Assembly (NCBI GenBank): GCA_007258455.2 | Contig: VDFB02000003.1 | Coordinates: 46,565,889-46,629,888, forward strand | DNA: 64,000 nucleotides | Source of the DNA: Sequoia sempervirens | Taxonomy: Eukaryota > Streptophyta > Pinopsida > Cupressales > Cupressaceae | Direction of reading: 5' to 3' | Part shown: positions 23,920 to 36,130 of the stretch, piece by piece | Layout of the letters: each line of letters opens with the position of its first letter | Numbering within the stretch: the stretch's first letter is position 1 | Notes under the pieces: model-generated | Seen by the model: the letters and a program-made list of their open reading frames with translations, nothing else | The model's database searches: none | Told to the model about the DNA's origin: nothing | Made by a program: the position numbers and the translations under genes

Positions 23920-24538
23920 AAATTAAATAAACTCTTGTCAGAATAAGTTAACTACATTTTTTAGAGAAACAATGAGGCATATGAAACAAAAGATCTAGGA
24001 GGAAACAATATAGAGAATTTATCATTTGTGTGAATTGTTTCAATTGATTGATTCTTTGACAATACATAATAGGAAGCTCAAGAAATACATAGTCAACAGA
24101 AATGTGATTTCAAGAGAGAAAATTACAAATCAAAATTTTCAAAAAATCTACAAACTCAGTGACAATAAATTAAAATAAAAAGGAATTCATGACCAAATTG
24201 ATGCCTCAATTAAGGTGTCATCTATCATTGACAAGTGTTTGAGAATATGTGAAATAGACAAATTTTTTTATCAAGCTACAAAAAAGATGAGGCTGGATAA
24301 AAAGGTAAGGAACTTGATAGAGATTGGTTTTCCCGCAGCTTTTGACACAATAGAGAAATTCATTGGAAAGGATGCTTTCATAAAGAAGATGGAGGATACA
24401 AGGAAGATTGATTTGGACCGATTTCCTCGAAACCTAGATGAGGTGAACTATTTGGACTCCATCAAACCATTGATAACCTTGAATACAACTTTTATTGAAA
24501 TATTCAAGTCAAGTTCCAATTTCAATCATGAATTGTAA
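23920..24538 (+). pseudogene. Unrecognised charged, helix-rich open frame
   Basis: The ATG-started frame at 24,215-24,538 (107 codons) is rich in Lys, Asp and Ile (for example KKVRNLIEIGFPAAFDTIEK, then RKIDLDRFPRNLDEV). It continues upstream past single stops towards the gap, with more Lys-rich sequence. It looks like a piece of a larger helical protein, perhaps from an element such as ORF-A, but I cannot align it with any ORF-A copy. Function unknown. Confidence 0.25.
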
Positions 24539-25012
24539 ACAATTTTTCAAGTTAGACACTATCAATTACAACAAATGGAACTTCCATCAAATGAGCAGTG
24601 GAGCATGCTACAAAAGTTGATAGAATGATTTGATAATATGAGTTTCCAACTCAGTTCTGTACAGAGTTATCTTTGAGAAAGATTTTGCATTTCCTCTATG
24701 TATTCCTTCATTTGAAAATTAATACAAAACTCAAATTCATTAACGTGTTCAAATTATCTATATTATTCATTTTCTCAATTCAAAAAAACTTTGGTTTCTA
24801 CTACTAGATACACATTAAAGGATCGCTAATGTTGTATATGCTATTGTTGTTAATATGTTATTAAGCATTGAGTTGAATGACGAATCATTTACTACATGTA
24901 AAAATTATCAATATGACATAATTAAAATATGAAATTATTAATAATATGTGAATTAATAAATGGAAATTAAAAATTGTGTTTAATAACTAATTAACCAATT
25001 TGAAAACAATGT
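24539..25012. other. Unassigned AT-rich sequence
   Basis: No supported feature. Confidence 0.4.
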
Positions 25013-25368
25013 TTAAAATTTAGATTCTACATTGGAACAGTGCAAAATAGTAGTACATTAATTTATTCAATATAATTCATAATTTCATGGAATGCAATAT
25101 AAAATATCATCAACTACAATTTGGAATATAAATCTATGATTCATGAAATGCATTATAAAATTTAAATACCTAGAAATTGCTAAATTTGTGGACAACAGTT
25201 AAATTTTAGATTCTACATTGGAAATTTGGAACAGTGGAAAATAGTAGTACACTAATTTATTCAATATGATTCATAATTTCATGGAATACAATATAAAATA
25301 TCATCAATGCCAGTTTAGAATATGATTCATGAAATGCAATATAAATACCTAAAAATTGTCAAATCCCT
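25013..25368. repeat. 186-bp tandem duplication
   Basis: 'tagattctacattgga' occurs at 25,021 and 25,207, and 'aatttattcaatat.attcataatttcatgga' and 'gattcatgaaatgcaatat' repeat at the same offset of about 186 bases. The second unit is a few bases shorter. It is non-coding. Confidence 0.85.
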
Positions 25369-25629
25369 TGCATTTGCCAATTCACCTCCTGGTCCTCACT
25401 CTGATGATGATATTGAGAGTGATCTTGACTCTAAGTCTAATCTTTTTTTTCTTGACCCTGCATATGTCCGCTTAACTGCATCTCACGTTCAACATTCATT
25501 GTGTCACTATCATTTTTGCCACTACCACTAATGTTTGAAGTGTTGCACAACCCTCTTCTTTCACATATGAATTCTAAATTGTGAGTGGCATTTCAAAAGG
25601 AAAATTTTAGATATCATACCTAGTTGTAT

Positions 25630-26290
25630 ACATCCTCAAGCAATTTCCCAACTTCTTTCCTCATTTTTTTCTTATCTTTGATTTCAAAAACCCCAATGCA
25701 CTCAAAACTCTCTTGTCCTCCACCGACCCCAATATCATTGTTTGACATAAATCAACAAGTTTGAAATATTTTGATAATGAATCACACCATATTTCACTCT
25801 GACTAAAGGTTTCCCAAACCCTTGTTATTGATCCTACTTGCAAGAGATCTCCATGGAGTCAAACTATTCAATCATAGTTATTGCAAAATGGGTAGTTTGT
25901 TTATCTAAGCTTAGTTGTATTTATAATTCCTTCTCTATTCTATCCATTGTATTTTGAACTTTTTGAAAGGTTTTTCACCACGGTAATTACTTTCGTATGA
26001 AATAAGTATGGTTGATGGTGGCCTAGGACCCAAAATTGAGGACACATACTAGAAATGGCTTCAATTATTTCATCTCGAGGGAATCATTCTATAATATATG
26101 AAGAAAGATATCTTGCTATATATTTTAAAATACCACTTACAAATTTAACAATATCATTAAAATATTCATTTGTAGCAAGTACTTCTTTGGTAGAGCGCCT
26201 GACCATCATAGAATAGCGCATTATTATCTCAAATCCACATATAAAGACACATCACTCCCTGATTGCATTAAACTGTAAAAGAAATTCAAG
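25630..26290 (-). pseudogene. hAT transposase C-terminal fragment
   Basis: On the minus strand, SKYFKLVDLCQTMILGSVED followed by KRVLSALGFLKSKIRKK (25,661-25,760) matches the hAT C-terminal dimerisation region (W...YF.LV..A....GSVE.ER.FS.L.F.KS..RN.L). Upstream, degraded frames include GQ/NFGS and TYFIRK-like pieces. It belongs to the same broad hAT group as the 16.5-18.4 kb remnant and has the same orientation. The two are 7 kb apart with other elements between, so one broken copy cannot be shown. Confidence 0.55.
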
Positions 26291-26373
26291 ACTATTAAAA
26301 TTTGTAATTAATTGCCAACTTATAAATTTTGGACTTCAAAATGGATAAATATGATAGATATAAATTATCAGGG

Positions 26374-27196
26374 TGTTACAACATCCAAAATTTTCCTAAT
26401 TACACCATCATAGCTGACCTTGAACCCAATAAATGGAGCCTTGATTCCTATGTTAAAATTTATCTACCTTCCTAAACTTAATCACTACAAATAGAAAAAT
26501 AACCTTTTAGGTTTTACTGACATTGAAAAGCCAAAACAAAGATCTAAAAGGCTTCAAAGATTAGAAAATTGTTCAATATTTCAAATAAAATGATATCTAA
26601 AATATTGCATCCATAATATACCCACATATTCCCACCTCAAATGCATAAAAAATTCATTGTCGCACCCCCATTGCGGCATATGTTCAATTCTAAAGGTCCT
26701 TGGTGGGCTGGTATGGAAAAGAAAGTAGTGTAAACCTTTACTGCAATATCGCCAGTCAATAGAGGTATGTGCAGGATGGCGGGATATAAGAGACAATTTA
26801 AAATGTTTACCGCTATACTGCAATAGTTAAATATAAGGAGCATGAGGTAGCTGTAAGGAAACACTTAACAATGAAAGTAACCTATAGCCCTACAAGGAGT
26901 AAATAGTGACACTACAGTATGGTGGTAAATGTTCACGTAGCTATTGGAGGTAACTTGCTATCATGCGATGCTTCAAAGTGGAGTGTGTGGGGTGGCGGTA
27001 TGAGATTGTTTAACCGGTAGTCCCACAACAAGAAAAATAAAGAAGTGCAATATAGCGAGGAGAATAAAGAATGTTAAAATTACATCGCCACCCCATGATA
27101 GTCTTGATATGATGGATCAGTACTATGGTACAAGTTTTCAAAGCATTTATATCGATAGTGGAAATTATTACACCACCTATCTCAAACTGTTCAATC
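26374..27196 (+). repeat. Solo LTR-X (copy b)
   Basis: Similar along its whole length to the block at 10,736-11,540, starting TGTTACAACATCCAAAATTT. It shares 'gatctaaaaggctt', 'gcatatgttcaattctaaaggtcctt', 'taaacctttact' and 'acaccacctatct'. No pol or gag lies beside it, so it is probably a solo LTR left by recombination. Target duplications could not be identified. The right end adjoins the CACTA-type terminal region. Confidence 0.6.
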
Positions 27197-27665
27197 CACT
27201 AGTACACAAACAACAATATATGACTAAATAAACTACTAAAAATTGCATATAAATGACTAACTTTAGTCATGTGACTATTAGTGGTATTTGTAGTCATTTA
27301 TAACACCACTAAATTTATGACTAAACAATTTTAGTCATTTATTTAGTCATTGATTTTAGCCATTAATTTTGTCATTGATTTGGTCATTGATTTAGTCATT
27401 AATTTAGTCATTTATATGTAATTTTTAGTCATTAATTTAGTCATTGTAGTGATTTATTTAGTCATATATTTAGTCATTAATTTAGTCATTGATTGTTGTT
27501 AATTGGTCATTTATTTAGTCATGGTAGTCATTACTTTGTCATATATTTAGTCATTAATTTAGTCATATATTTAGTTTCCAAGTGGTATTTCAGTCATTAA
27601 TTTAGTCATATATTTGTACTGCTAATTTAGTCATTACGGTCATATACTTAATATATTTATAATTA
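27197..27665 (-). repeat. CACTA-element terminal region with subterminal GTCAT array
   Basis: The block starts with cactagtacacaaac at 27,197, compatible with a CACTA terminus. From 27,270 to 27,650 'tttagtcatt' and close variants are repeated; I count about 23 GTCAT occurrences. Dense short subterminal repeats next to a CACTA end are the transposase-binding region of En/Spm-type elements. The adjoining minus-strand genes (28.3-34.1 kb) are of the same superfamily, so this is taken as their 3' end. No inverted counterpart was found on the far side up to 36.1 kb. Confidence 0.6.
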
Positions 27666-28290
27666 ATTTAGTGATTACTTTATTTTATTACCTTTTAAAT
27701 GTTACATTTAGTTATTAATTTGAAATCATTTTATTCACTAGTTTCCATTAATTGGTAGTAAATATATTCATGAAAGGAAAAAATTTATTAAATAATTCAT
27801 AAATTTTATGTCAATGCAAAACTAACATAATATTAAACTGAACCAAAAGCCATAAAAAGCAATGAAAATATTTCATATATACTAACAAGCTACAACAACA
27901 TGCTGGAATTAAAAAAGATTGATTCAAAGACGATAAATAAAGGTAATCTGTATTAAAAAAATTAATGCAAATATATATATATATATATATATATGTATAC
28001 ATACATATATATATTATATTATATATATCAAGTTACAACATGTCAAAGTTGTCTAAAAGTATATATGTAAATATAATGAGAAATGTAAAAGTTTTCTAAG
28101 AGTTTCCAACTCTTTCAAATACACCATGATAATTAAGATCCTTAAACAACGCATTCAAAATACTGCATAAAGCAGTGAGCCAAGATGTCTAACATTAACT
28201 AGTACATGATAAACATGTTCAACTATGTCATTATTTTCAAATATTTTAGTAGTCACCATGTGAAGGTTCCCTCTTTCTCTTTCAGACGAA
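27666..28290. other. 3' non-coding part of the CACTA element, with a TA microsatellite
   Basis: AT-rich sequence with an (at)n run at about 27,970-28,028. No coding domain. Confidence 0.5.
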
Positions 28291-30527
28291 CAAATCCATC
28301 TATTTTGTCTTCATAAACAAGGGGTATGTTACTTGTGACCTTTAAAATGTTTACATTTGCATCTCCTGTTCCTTTCAAGTTGACTCCATGTAAATAGATA
28401 GGGAGTGAATCTGCCCAATGCCCGCAAAATCACCATCAAATGGATCCAACACCCTAACTTTATCCCCCTCTTTGAGTTTATCATCAATACATTTCTGCAA
28501 AAAGAAAAAAAAAACACATTATATTAGATAAGTAATGATTACCCTTATTTGCATAATAAAACAACCATTACTTACTTAAATAGTACTTGCATGTGTGTGT
28601 TAAAATAATTGCAAAAGAAAATTTTCAAAAATAATTGCAATGATATAATTTACTAAAAAACCAACACTCATAGCAATGCTTACAATGTTACTATTAGCTT
28701 CATGCTAATCAGATACAAAGGCCACAAGTGTAAACACTGCATTACCATGCACACATACCAGACACATAAGGTTATGACAACACTATTACACATAAAAAGG
28801 TAGCTAATGCACAAAAATAAAGAATGAAATATGAGAGCACTAGTACTACTACTGCAAGGTGAAATACATTGGGATGTACAAAAACAGTGGCATTAAAGCT
28901 CTGAAACATAACCCTGTCAATGATGACATATAAAAGAAGAACAAAGAACAAAATGTATCAAGGCAACATGTGACAACCATTAAGAGAAGTCATTGAGGAA
29001 ACAATGCAGTCTTTCTCTGGGGCTTTCATAGCAACAGTAAAGGAGTAACAAATAAGGTTGGATGTAGAGGTCACATAAATAATAGAAAAAGATCCTTTCA
29101 TTGTTAGAAAATAGTGTAAGAGTATGCAAAAAGAAGTCAGGAATGATGTCCAATGAACAAGAAGTAGTAGCAATGAGTTTCATGGCTGTAGCAGTGAGTT
29201 TAGTGCAAGGGAAATGAGTTTTATGGCTGTAACAATGAGTTTAATGGATCGAGCAGCAAATATCATTACTAAGCAACATGAAGACATTAAGAGAAAGTGA
29301 CAAGAACATCAAAAGAAACTTTTTTTAATAACAACAACCATAATCAAGAGTTAACAGTAGATCCATGAAAGAAAGAACAATAGGTATCATCCAATGAAAG
29401 AAGCAACACACTAAGTTCAAGATGTTGACAAGGTCAATTACAATGGCCTAAAACACAGTCAAGCATCATAAAGTATTTAAGTGCCAGCAATCCCCATTGA
29501 AAAGTGACAAAGTAGGTACAATGATTGTTCTACAGGTTACATTCATTGTATTAGTTGTCTATTCACTATTCTACAAGCTTGTTCACTGTTTGGGATCATA
29601 ACAGTCATTAATACATGAAGGGTTTCAGAATCAAGGAAAAGTAATGTTTCATAGCACTCACCTCAAGTTCAACACCTTTTGTATAACATATTCCACATTT
29701 CGTGGATCTTTCTCTACAAAATTTGATTTGCAGATATTCAAATGGGCCCTACATCTTATGCCCAACTCGAAGGCCCACCTTGCAGCATTTTTCCTAATGG
29801 GTTCACCATCTCTTGATACCTCAACCAAGAATGGTTTCTTCCCTTCTAATATTCTTTATTTTGCGTTCCTCTTTGTAGATCTGTATAAATCTTGACTCAA
29901 TCTTTGTATTTTAACATAAGTAGGTACATCTTTTGTTTCACCACTACAAATATTTCTAGCTGATTCACTAATTCCTTCAAAAGTTGTAGATGCGACAAGT
30001 GCACTCTCAATAGGCACATCAAATGCAAACAGACTCTCTTCATGACTTTGATTAACCAGAACTTCACGCTCCTTGGATGCATCACATGTGGCATGAGTAG
30101 GTAGATCAATAGTGGTCTTCACATATTTCACTTCATCACAACTATTTTTTTCACCATCTTCATTTATTGAATCACAAAAGCGTTGGCTTCTACGAGCTGG
30201 CAGCACTGTATCTTTACTTCTTTTTTGTTTTTTCTTTGCATTTTCTCTGCTCTCTTTTTCTTTCCTGTAAAACAAAAAATAATAATCATATCATGGCTTA
30301 TATACATAAACCTCTTGCCTATAAAATTTCATTAAACAATATTAAACAAATAATTTACTACTTAGTGGATTTACAACTTGCCTATTTGACGTCAAACCAA
30401 GACGTGATAAATATTCATTATTCTTGGCCACACATTCTTCACGAAAGCACTCATAATCTGTCACTAGAATTTCAACATTGTGATCACTATCATCTAATTT
30501 GTGCCTTAAATTATTTTTCTTCATTTC
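28291..30527 (-). pseudogene. Second gene of the CACTA element (TNP1-like, spliced)
   Basis: Three exons can be read on the minus strand. Exon 30,527-30,382 (KKNNLRHKLDD.. to GLTSNR) is preceded by cag and ends in AG|GCAAGT, a GC-type donor. Exon 30,266-29,662 follows a tttgttttacag acceptor, carries KKKQKRSKDTVLPARRSQ and then EGKKPFLVEVSRDGEP (one in-frame TAA before it), and ends AG|GTGAGT. Exon 28,494 down to about 28,300 follows cttttttttctttttgcag and encodes KLKEGDKVRVLDPFDGDF, then after a frame change LHGVNLKGTGDANVNILKV. The V-E-V..G.P....A....G.R pattern matches En/Spm-associated TNP1-type proteins. It is probably a DNA-binding accessory factor. It is broken by at least one stop and one frameshift. 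Confidence 0.65.
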
Positions 30528-30750
30528 CTGATGTCCACAAAAATAATAATGTATAAATTAGCAACTTGATACAGAGATATTGCATCCTCATTTTTATATG
30601 AAAACATATTCATATTGCATTCATATAAAAAAAAATTTCAACATTAAAGCTTTGAAACAAGTATTAGTCTGAAGGTTCGTGTCCTTAAAACATAAAACAG
30701 TCTTAAAACAACATAAAAGTCTTACATAAAAGGTCATAAAATGGGGCTCA

Positions 30751-33700
30751 TCAATAATCATCTGCATTTCTAGCAAGATCAAAATCCTGATCACTCGTGT
30801 CTGCATCTACTTGATTTTCTTCCTCATCCTCATTAGTGACATGCAATACATTATCTCTCCCAATTTCTTCATTGGTAATCTAAATATCTTCTTCAAATAG
30901 TCCCTCATTGTCTTCATCCACTTATTCGAATGTTTCTTGTAAATTAACATATTGCCCATTAGGCATTACATCAACAACTTCCATAAATTTTTGTCTCGAA
31001 TGAGACTCTATTTGAATGACATATGATCAACCTAGGCTTCTTACATCATCAATTAGAAATGATTGGTTAATTTGAAGAGGGGAAACATTCGACTCATCTG
31101 TCTCTGATAAAAATTGTAATGTATTTGCATGTACAAATCCATACTCATTAAATTGTACTGTGGATGGTTGGATCCACTTACATTTTAATAATATAGGACT
31201 ATTTCCACCAAAATCCACTTGAATAATTTCTTGGATGAATCCAACATAAAATTTCTTCTTAATTTCATGAAGAAATTCAACACTAACAACACAATCACAA
31301 TTTGTCTTTCCTTTGTCTTTTTCTTCCACTCTTAAATGACTACCATAGGCCCACATTCCACTAAAACACATAGCCCATAAATGTGGAGGTCGTGAAAGCT
31401 CACTTTCCTCTGTTGTTATATCTTGACCTTCTTCTTTTGCATCATTGATTGCTTTAGAAATCCATTCTTAAAATTTTGGAAAAGAATCAGCTCCAATCAA
31501 ATCATGACACCTGCACCTTTGAGGTCGATATTGCATCCAAGTTTGATTCTCTTCATATTTTCTACATAGAATAATGACGTACAAATAGTAAGATTAATAA
31601 TATAAATGTGTAAATGCAATTGAGTAAATAAATTATTGTGTAATTTTTTTTTACCCATGCCACTTATCAAACGCAGATGTGTTTTGAAGAATAAAGGAAT
31701 GTATTGCACTTCTTTCTTGATATGATAGCTTGAAGCAACATCCATTTCCTTCTAATACTTCACCTGCAACTCTCTCATCTTCGTCATCATCCCATGCATG
31801 TTGATTGACATTTTTAAAATCCTTCATATATTCTGTGCAAAATCCCATGGCCTCTTGCATTGAATATCCCTCAGACATGTTGCCTTCTGGTTTTTCCCTA
31901 GTACAGACAATTTTTTTCAAAACCTTCATATATCGTTCTATAGGATACATCCATCTCGTTCTTACTGGGCCACAATGCTCTAGTTCATATTCTAGATGTA
32001 CTAAAAGATGTATAGAAATGTTAAAGATTGTTGGTGGAAATTCTCATTCCAATAGACAAAGGACTTCAACAACCTCCTCCCTCAAACTATCAAAGTTTGA
32101 AGGATCTAATACATGTAAACTCATTCTCTTTAATATTAGGCCCAACCTTATAATTTCCAATCTTGGCCCCTTTGCCAAACTTGATATATTTACCACAATA
32201 GGTAAAATATTCTCGATTATGACATGATAGTCATGGGTCTTGAGGCCTCTTAAGCTATTAATGTTAGTTTGGTTTCTGATGTTGCTACTTACATATCTAG
32301 TGGGAAAGTGAGTTTGAGACATCAACTCTAATAATTGTGCACGTTGTTCCTTTGTCCAAACATAAGGAGCACTAGGTTTTCTATATTTTTCATAATCATA
32401 TTTTTCAACCCAAAGAGTTCGCCGAATCTTTATTTCTCGAAAGTCCTCACGTGATGAAATAGTATCAAGAGCACCAAAAAGAGTTTCTATAATAGCATAA
32501 GCTATATTTTTCTCAGTATGCATAAAGTCAAGAGTATGCCTAATGGCTATATCCTTAAAATATGGCAACTTATACAATATGCACAACTGTTTTACACCGA
32601 TTTCATTACATGGATCATATCTACTACCAGCAATCCCATCATTTTCAATAAATGACATTCTTTTTTGTTCGTTCTCCATGTAATCATCTGTTATTAGAAG
32701 ATGGCACTTCACGATTCTCTTCTTGACCATTGAAACGTGTTTTTTTTCGATGATATGGATTATCCATTTTAAGGTAAAGATGATGTCCACAATAAATACA
32801 CTTACACAAACTTCTTGAGTGCCTCACAAAATCCTTAAAGTTGCAAGCAAGACATGCATGGTATCCATGAATAGAGAGACTAGACAATGTGCCATATGTA
32901 GGAAGATCATGAATCATAAACAATAAGGAAGTTCATAAAGTGAATTTGATTAAATGACCATCCCTTAAAGATTGAATTGCTTCAATTCCTTTCCACAATT
33001 CCATTAGCTCATCATTAATGGCTCTAGATAAGCATCTATTGTATTTGAAGTCACACTTTTCTTTCCTGGTATAATCAATGATAACATTAAGAAAAATGGT
33101 TTAGTTGCTAACCATGGAGGCAATTTATAATTTATTAGAAACACTGGTCAAGTTGACCATTTAGTACTTTGATTTGAGAATGGGTTCACCCCATCTAGAG
33201 CTAAACCCAACTTTATATTTTGAGGATCTTGAGAAAAATCGGCCATCTGTTATCAAATTCCATCCACGTCTTAGAATTAGGCACATGTCGCTATTTTCCA
33301 TTAGTGCTCTTATTTTTGGGCATGCCACTGCATAAGTTCAACAATGTCTCTGTACCTATACATTTGAAGTAATCGTGGGATTATCATAAAGTGGTGAAGA
33401 ACCTTTCTAGGAACCAGAACTGATTTCATGACATTTCGGACATTCACTCTCATTTGCAAGATTTTTGCGAAATAATACACAACCATTCACACATGTGTGG
33501 ATTTTTTCATACCCCAAGCCAAGATTATTGATTTTCTTTTTACATTGACTTCGTTTTGTTGGCAATGTTGAGTCAGCTGGTAAAAATGAACTTAATAATG
33601 CCAATAACTTTTCTACACTCTCATTTGTCCAACCATGCACCACTTGCAAGTTAATAATTTGAAGGAGTGTTTTCAAATGACTTAACTTGCAATTAGCATA

Positions 33701-34078
33701 CAAAAGCTTTAAATCATCATCCATTGACTTGGCCCAATCATCGTTTAGACCCTCATTCAACATTCTATCAACTTCAAACCCTTCGTCAAACATTTATGTC
33801 TCTTCATCTATGTTTGGTGCCACTTCATCTATGTTTGTTGCCTCTTTAGCTCTCACAGTCTGAAATTCTATCATATCTTCATAATAATTGTTATCCCAAG
33901 GGCTTATACCACTATGCCCATATCTTATCATATGTTGATAAATCATATTTCTTTTTTTCACGTTTCCACCAAGATAATTTTTGCATGGACATGGATATTT
34001 GTCAATGTCCCTCTCATCAGCTAATCTCTCATCATATGCATGATATTGATCCGTAGTCAACCTTTGACACTCATACAT
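30751..34078 (-). pseudogene. CACTA (En/Spm) tnp2-type transposase
   Basis: Domains in order on the minus strand. The transposase-associated N-terminal domain is at 34,078-33,794 (DIDKYPCPCKNYLGG, YQHMIRYGHS.ISPWDN). The Cys-rich block is at about 33,540-33,407 (YEKIHTCVNGCVLFRKN.. CPKCHE). The catalytic region is near 33,300-32,920 (QDPQNIKLGLALDGVNPF, then IDAYLEPLM). The central part is at 32,790-32,044 (IRHTLDFMHTEKNI, RGLKTHDYHVIIENILPI). The region with MYPIERYMKVLKK and PEGNMSEGY is at 31,950-31,651. A DUF4216-like end lies at about 31,260-31,027 (GNSPILLKCKWI), then an acidic tail to a stop at 30,751. This is the normal order and size for tnp2. Stops and frame breaks, worst at 33.4-32.9 kb and 31.65-31.37 kb, show that it is inactive. 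Confidence 0.9.
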
Positions 34079-36130
34079 CTATAATATTATGCATTCCCAT
34101 ATTAATATAGTTTCTAATTTAAAGAAAAAAACATAAATCTAAAAATAGAGATGCCAAAACATTGTTGAAAGTAGTCACTTTTAGTACAAACCATAATAGA
34201 AAGAAGAGGATATAATGAGTCATTGTTCTGAGATCTATCTTACATTAATTTGAAGTTTACCTACTGAGAATGGAATATTCCTATGTTTCCTATCAGCTTA
34301 CTTTCGACAATGAGGGTTTCAAATTACCTCTTAATTCACTTCAGAGGGCCTCACTGACTTCAAATTCGTTGCAACAAACTTTGAATTCCTTGCCCGCCTT
34401 TTCAAAAGTCTCCAGGTCCTATCCATATAAGCTTTATCGCCCATGAAAGTGCTTCAATACCTATCCATGAGAATAACAAACATCAACAACAATCCAATCT
34501 TATTCCCATGCCAACAATTATACATTTTACAAGTTGTATGACTTATAAATATAGGCAAGTTATGTAAACCACTAGATAAATAACATTTAAAGGTTTGTCG
34601 TCTCTGACTTATAATCTGTTTTTGAGTTCAACTAATACAGCTGTTTTTTTTTTTTCATGGTTGTTACTCATGTAACTTGTACTTTCATATCCCTTTGAGT
34701 TGCTTTATGTATTTCTTTATTCTGCATTGGCTATGTTATGAAAGTAAAACTTGAAAGTGCCCATGCTGATAAGATTTGAGTCTTTAGTTGTTTACTTTTT
34801 TTTGTGATATTTGACTTTTGAGTCTTAATATATAAGTCCATATGTTTATCTAGATTGATGTGGATCTTGCAAATTCCAGATACTTAAAGCCAAAACATGA
34901 TTGAGCCTTGAAAGTGGATTGATCCACAGATAACATTATGGCAATTTCTAGAATGTAATGTTCATTGTGGGTCATGAATGAGTGGAGGTGATACAAAATA
35001 TTTAAATATACCAGTAACAGTCATATGGTGTTAATCAGTTAATGTAAATGTGACATAAGGATTTATTATATATAAGTGAGTTGAAGGCCAAGAGTATTTT
35101 GTATGATTGTCAAAGAGGACAAACTTAACATAGCCATACACTCATAATTGATTTTGGATCACAAGTGTTTGTGTTCAAAATCATCTCTTAGAAGTACATG
35201 ATATATATCTTCTACAAGTATTTTAGCGCACTGCAAGTATTTCTTGACAAGCTTATCTCTAGGTTCACCTAACTTAGAATTACATGCCAGATGCTACTAT
35301 GTTTTCTCCTTGGTGAGTTAGATGTGTTCCTTTTTGTTCATAAGGAACATCTTTATAATTAATGTGGGTTTGTCTCTTTTGATGTACATCCATTTCAGGC
35401 CTCCAGTCAAATGGATTCTAGAGAGGCTGTGTTTGGTGGAGGCTCATCAGGTAATATTTTGGAGTAATTCTTTAATTGGAAAAGATATCCTTATTCTCTA
35501 TAATTTTATTCTATTTGGTAGAGTGGCTCTGGGGATAAGGGTTTTAAATATTTACACAACTCTATGAAGAAGTCATGCTTTCTTTATAAGAGTGTCTCCA
35601 AAATTCACTTCCAAATTACCATGAGAAATCCCTTGAAAATTGTGGTTATAGGAGGGTGTGGGAGGTGTGCTAAGTGAATGCGATGTATATGTTGTCTAGA
35701 AAAGAACTGAGTTGGTTCCTGCATAAGTACTTTAGACAATTCAAATGACTAGATATGCATGCATTAGCAGTTTCAAGTGTAGCATAGCCTATTCAATCAT
35801 GGGAAATGTTAGGAGATTCATTTGTCTCTCTAACAAAGAGTTTTTTCAACCATTGCAAATTTGCAACTAGCTTGAAACGGTATCTTCATTATTGAAGAAC
35901 TAGCATTCGTCTTGTCATAATTCTTTGGCAAAACTGTAGTAACATAGGGATACTGTAAATAATATTATAAATTAAAGGATTAACATTGATCTGGTCAAGC
36001 TAGGTGATGAACACCATATATATGTGGTATTTGTCTTCTTGGAGACAACAAGTTTTATTCAGTTATCCATTACTGATTCTTATTCTCTCTTTTTTTTGTA
36101 TGATCTATGCATGTTATTTTTCATTGTGCT
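34079..36130. other. Unassigned sequence beyond the CACTA 5' end
   Basis: About 2 kb with no recognised gene or repeat. I looked for the expected second CACTA terminus (TAGTG end and inverted GTCAT repeats) and did not find it. The 81-codon frame at 35,322-35,567 has no motif. Confidence 0.4.

Noticed and set aside
23660..23930. Open frames running through the N gaps (also near 44,440-44,650)
   Set aside because: Translations through unknown bases carry no evidence.
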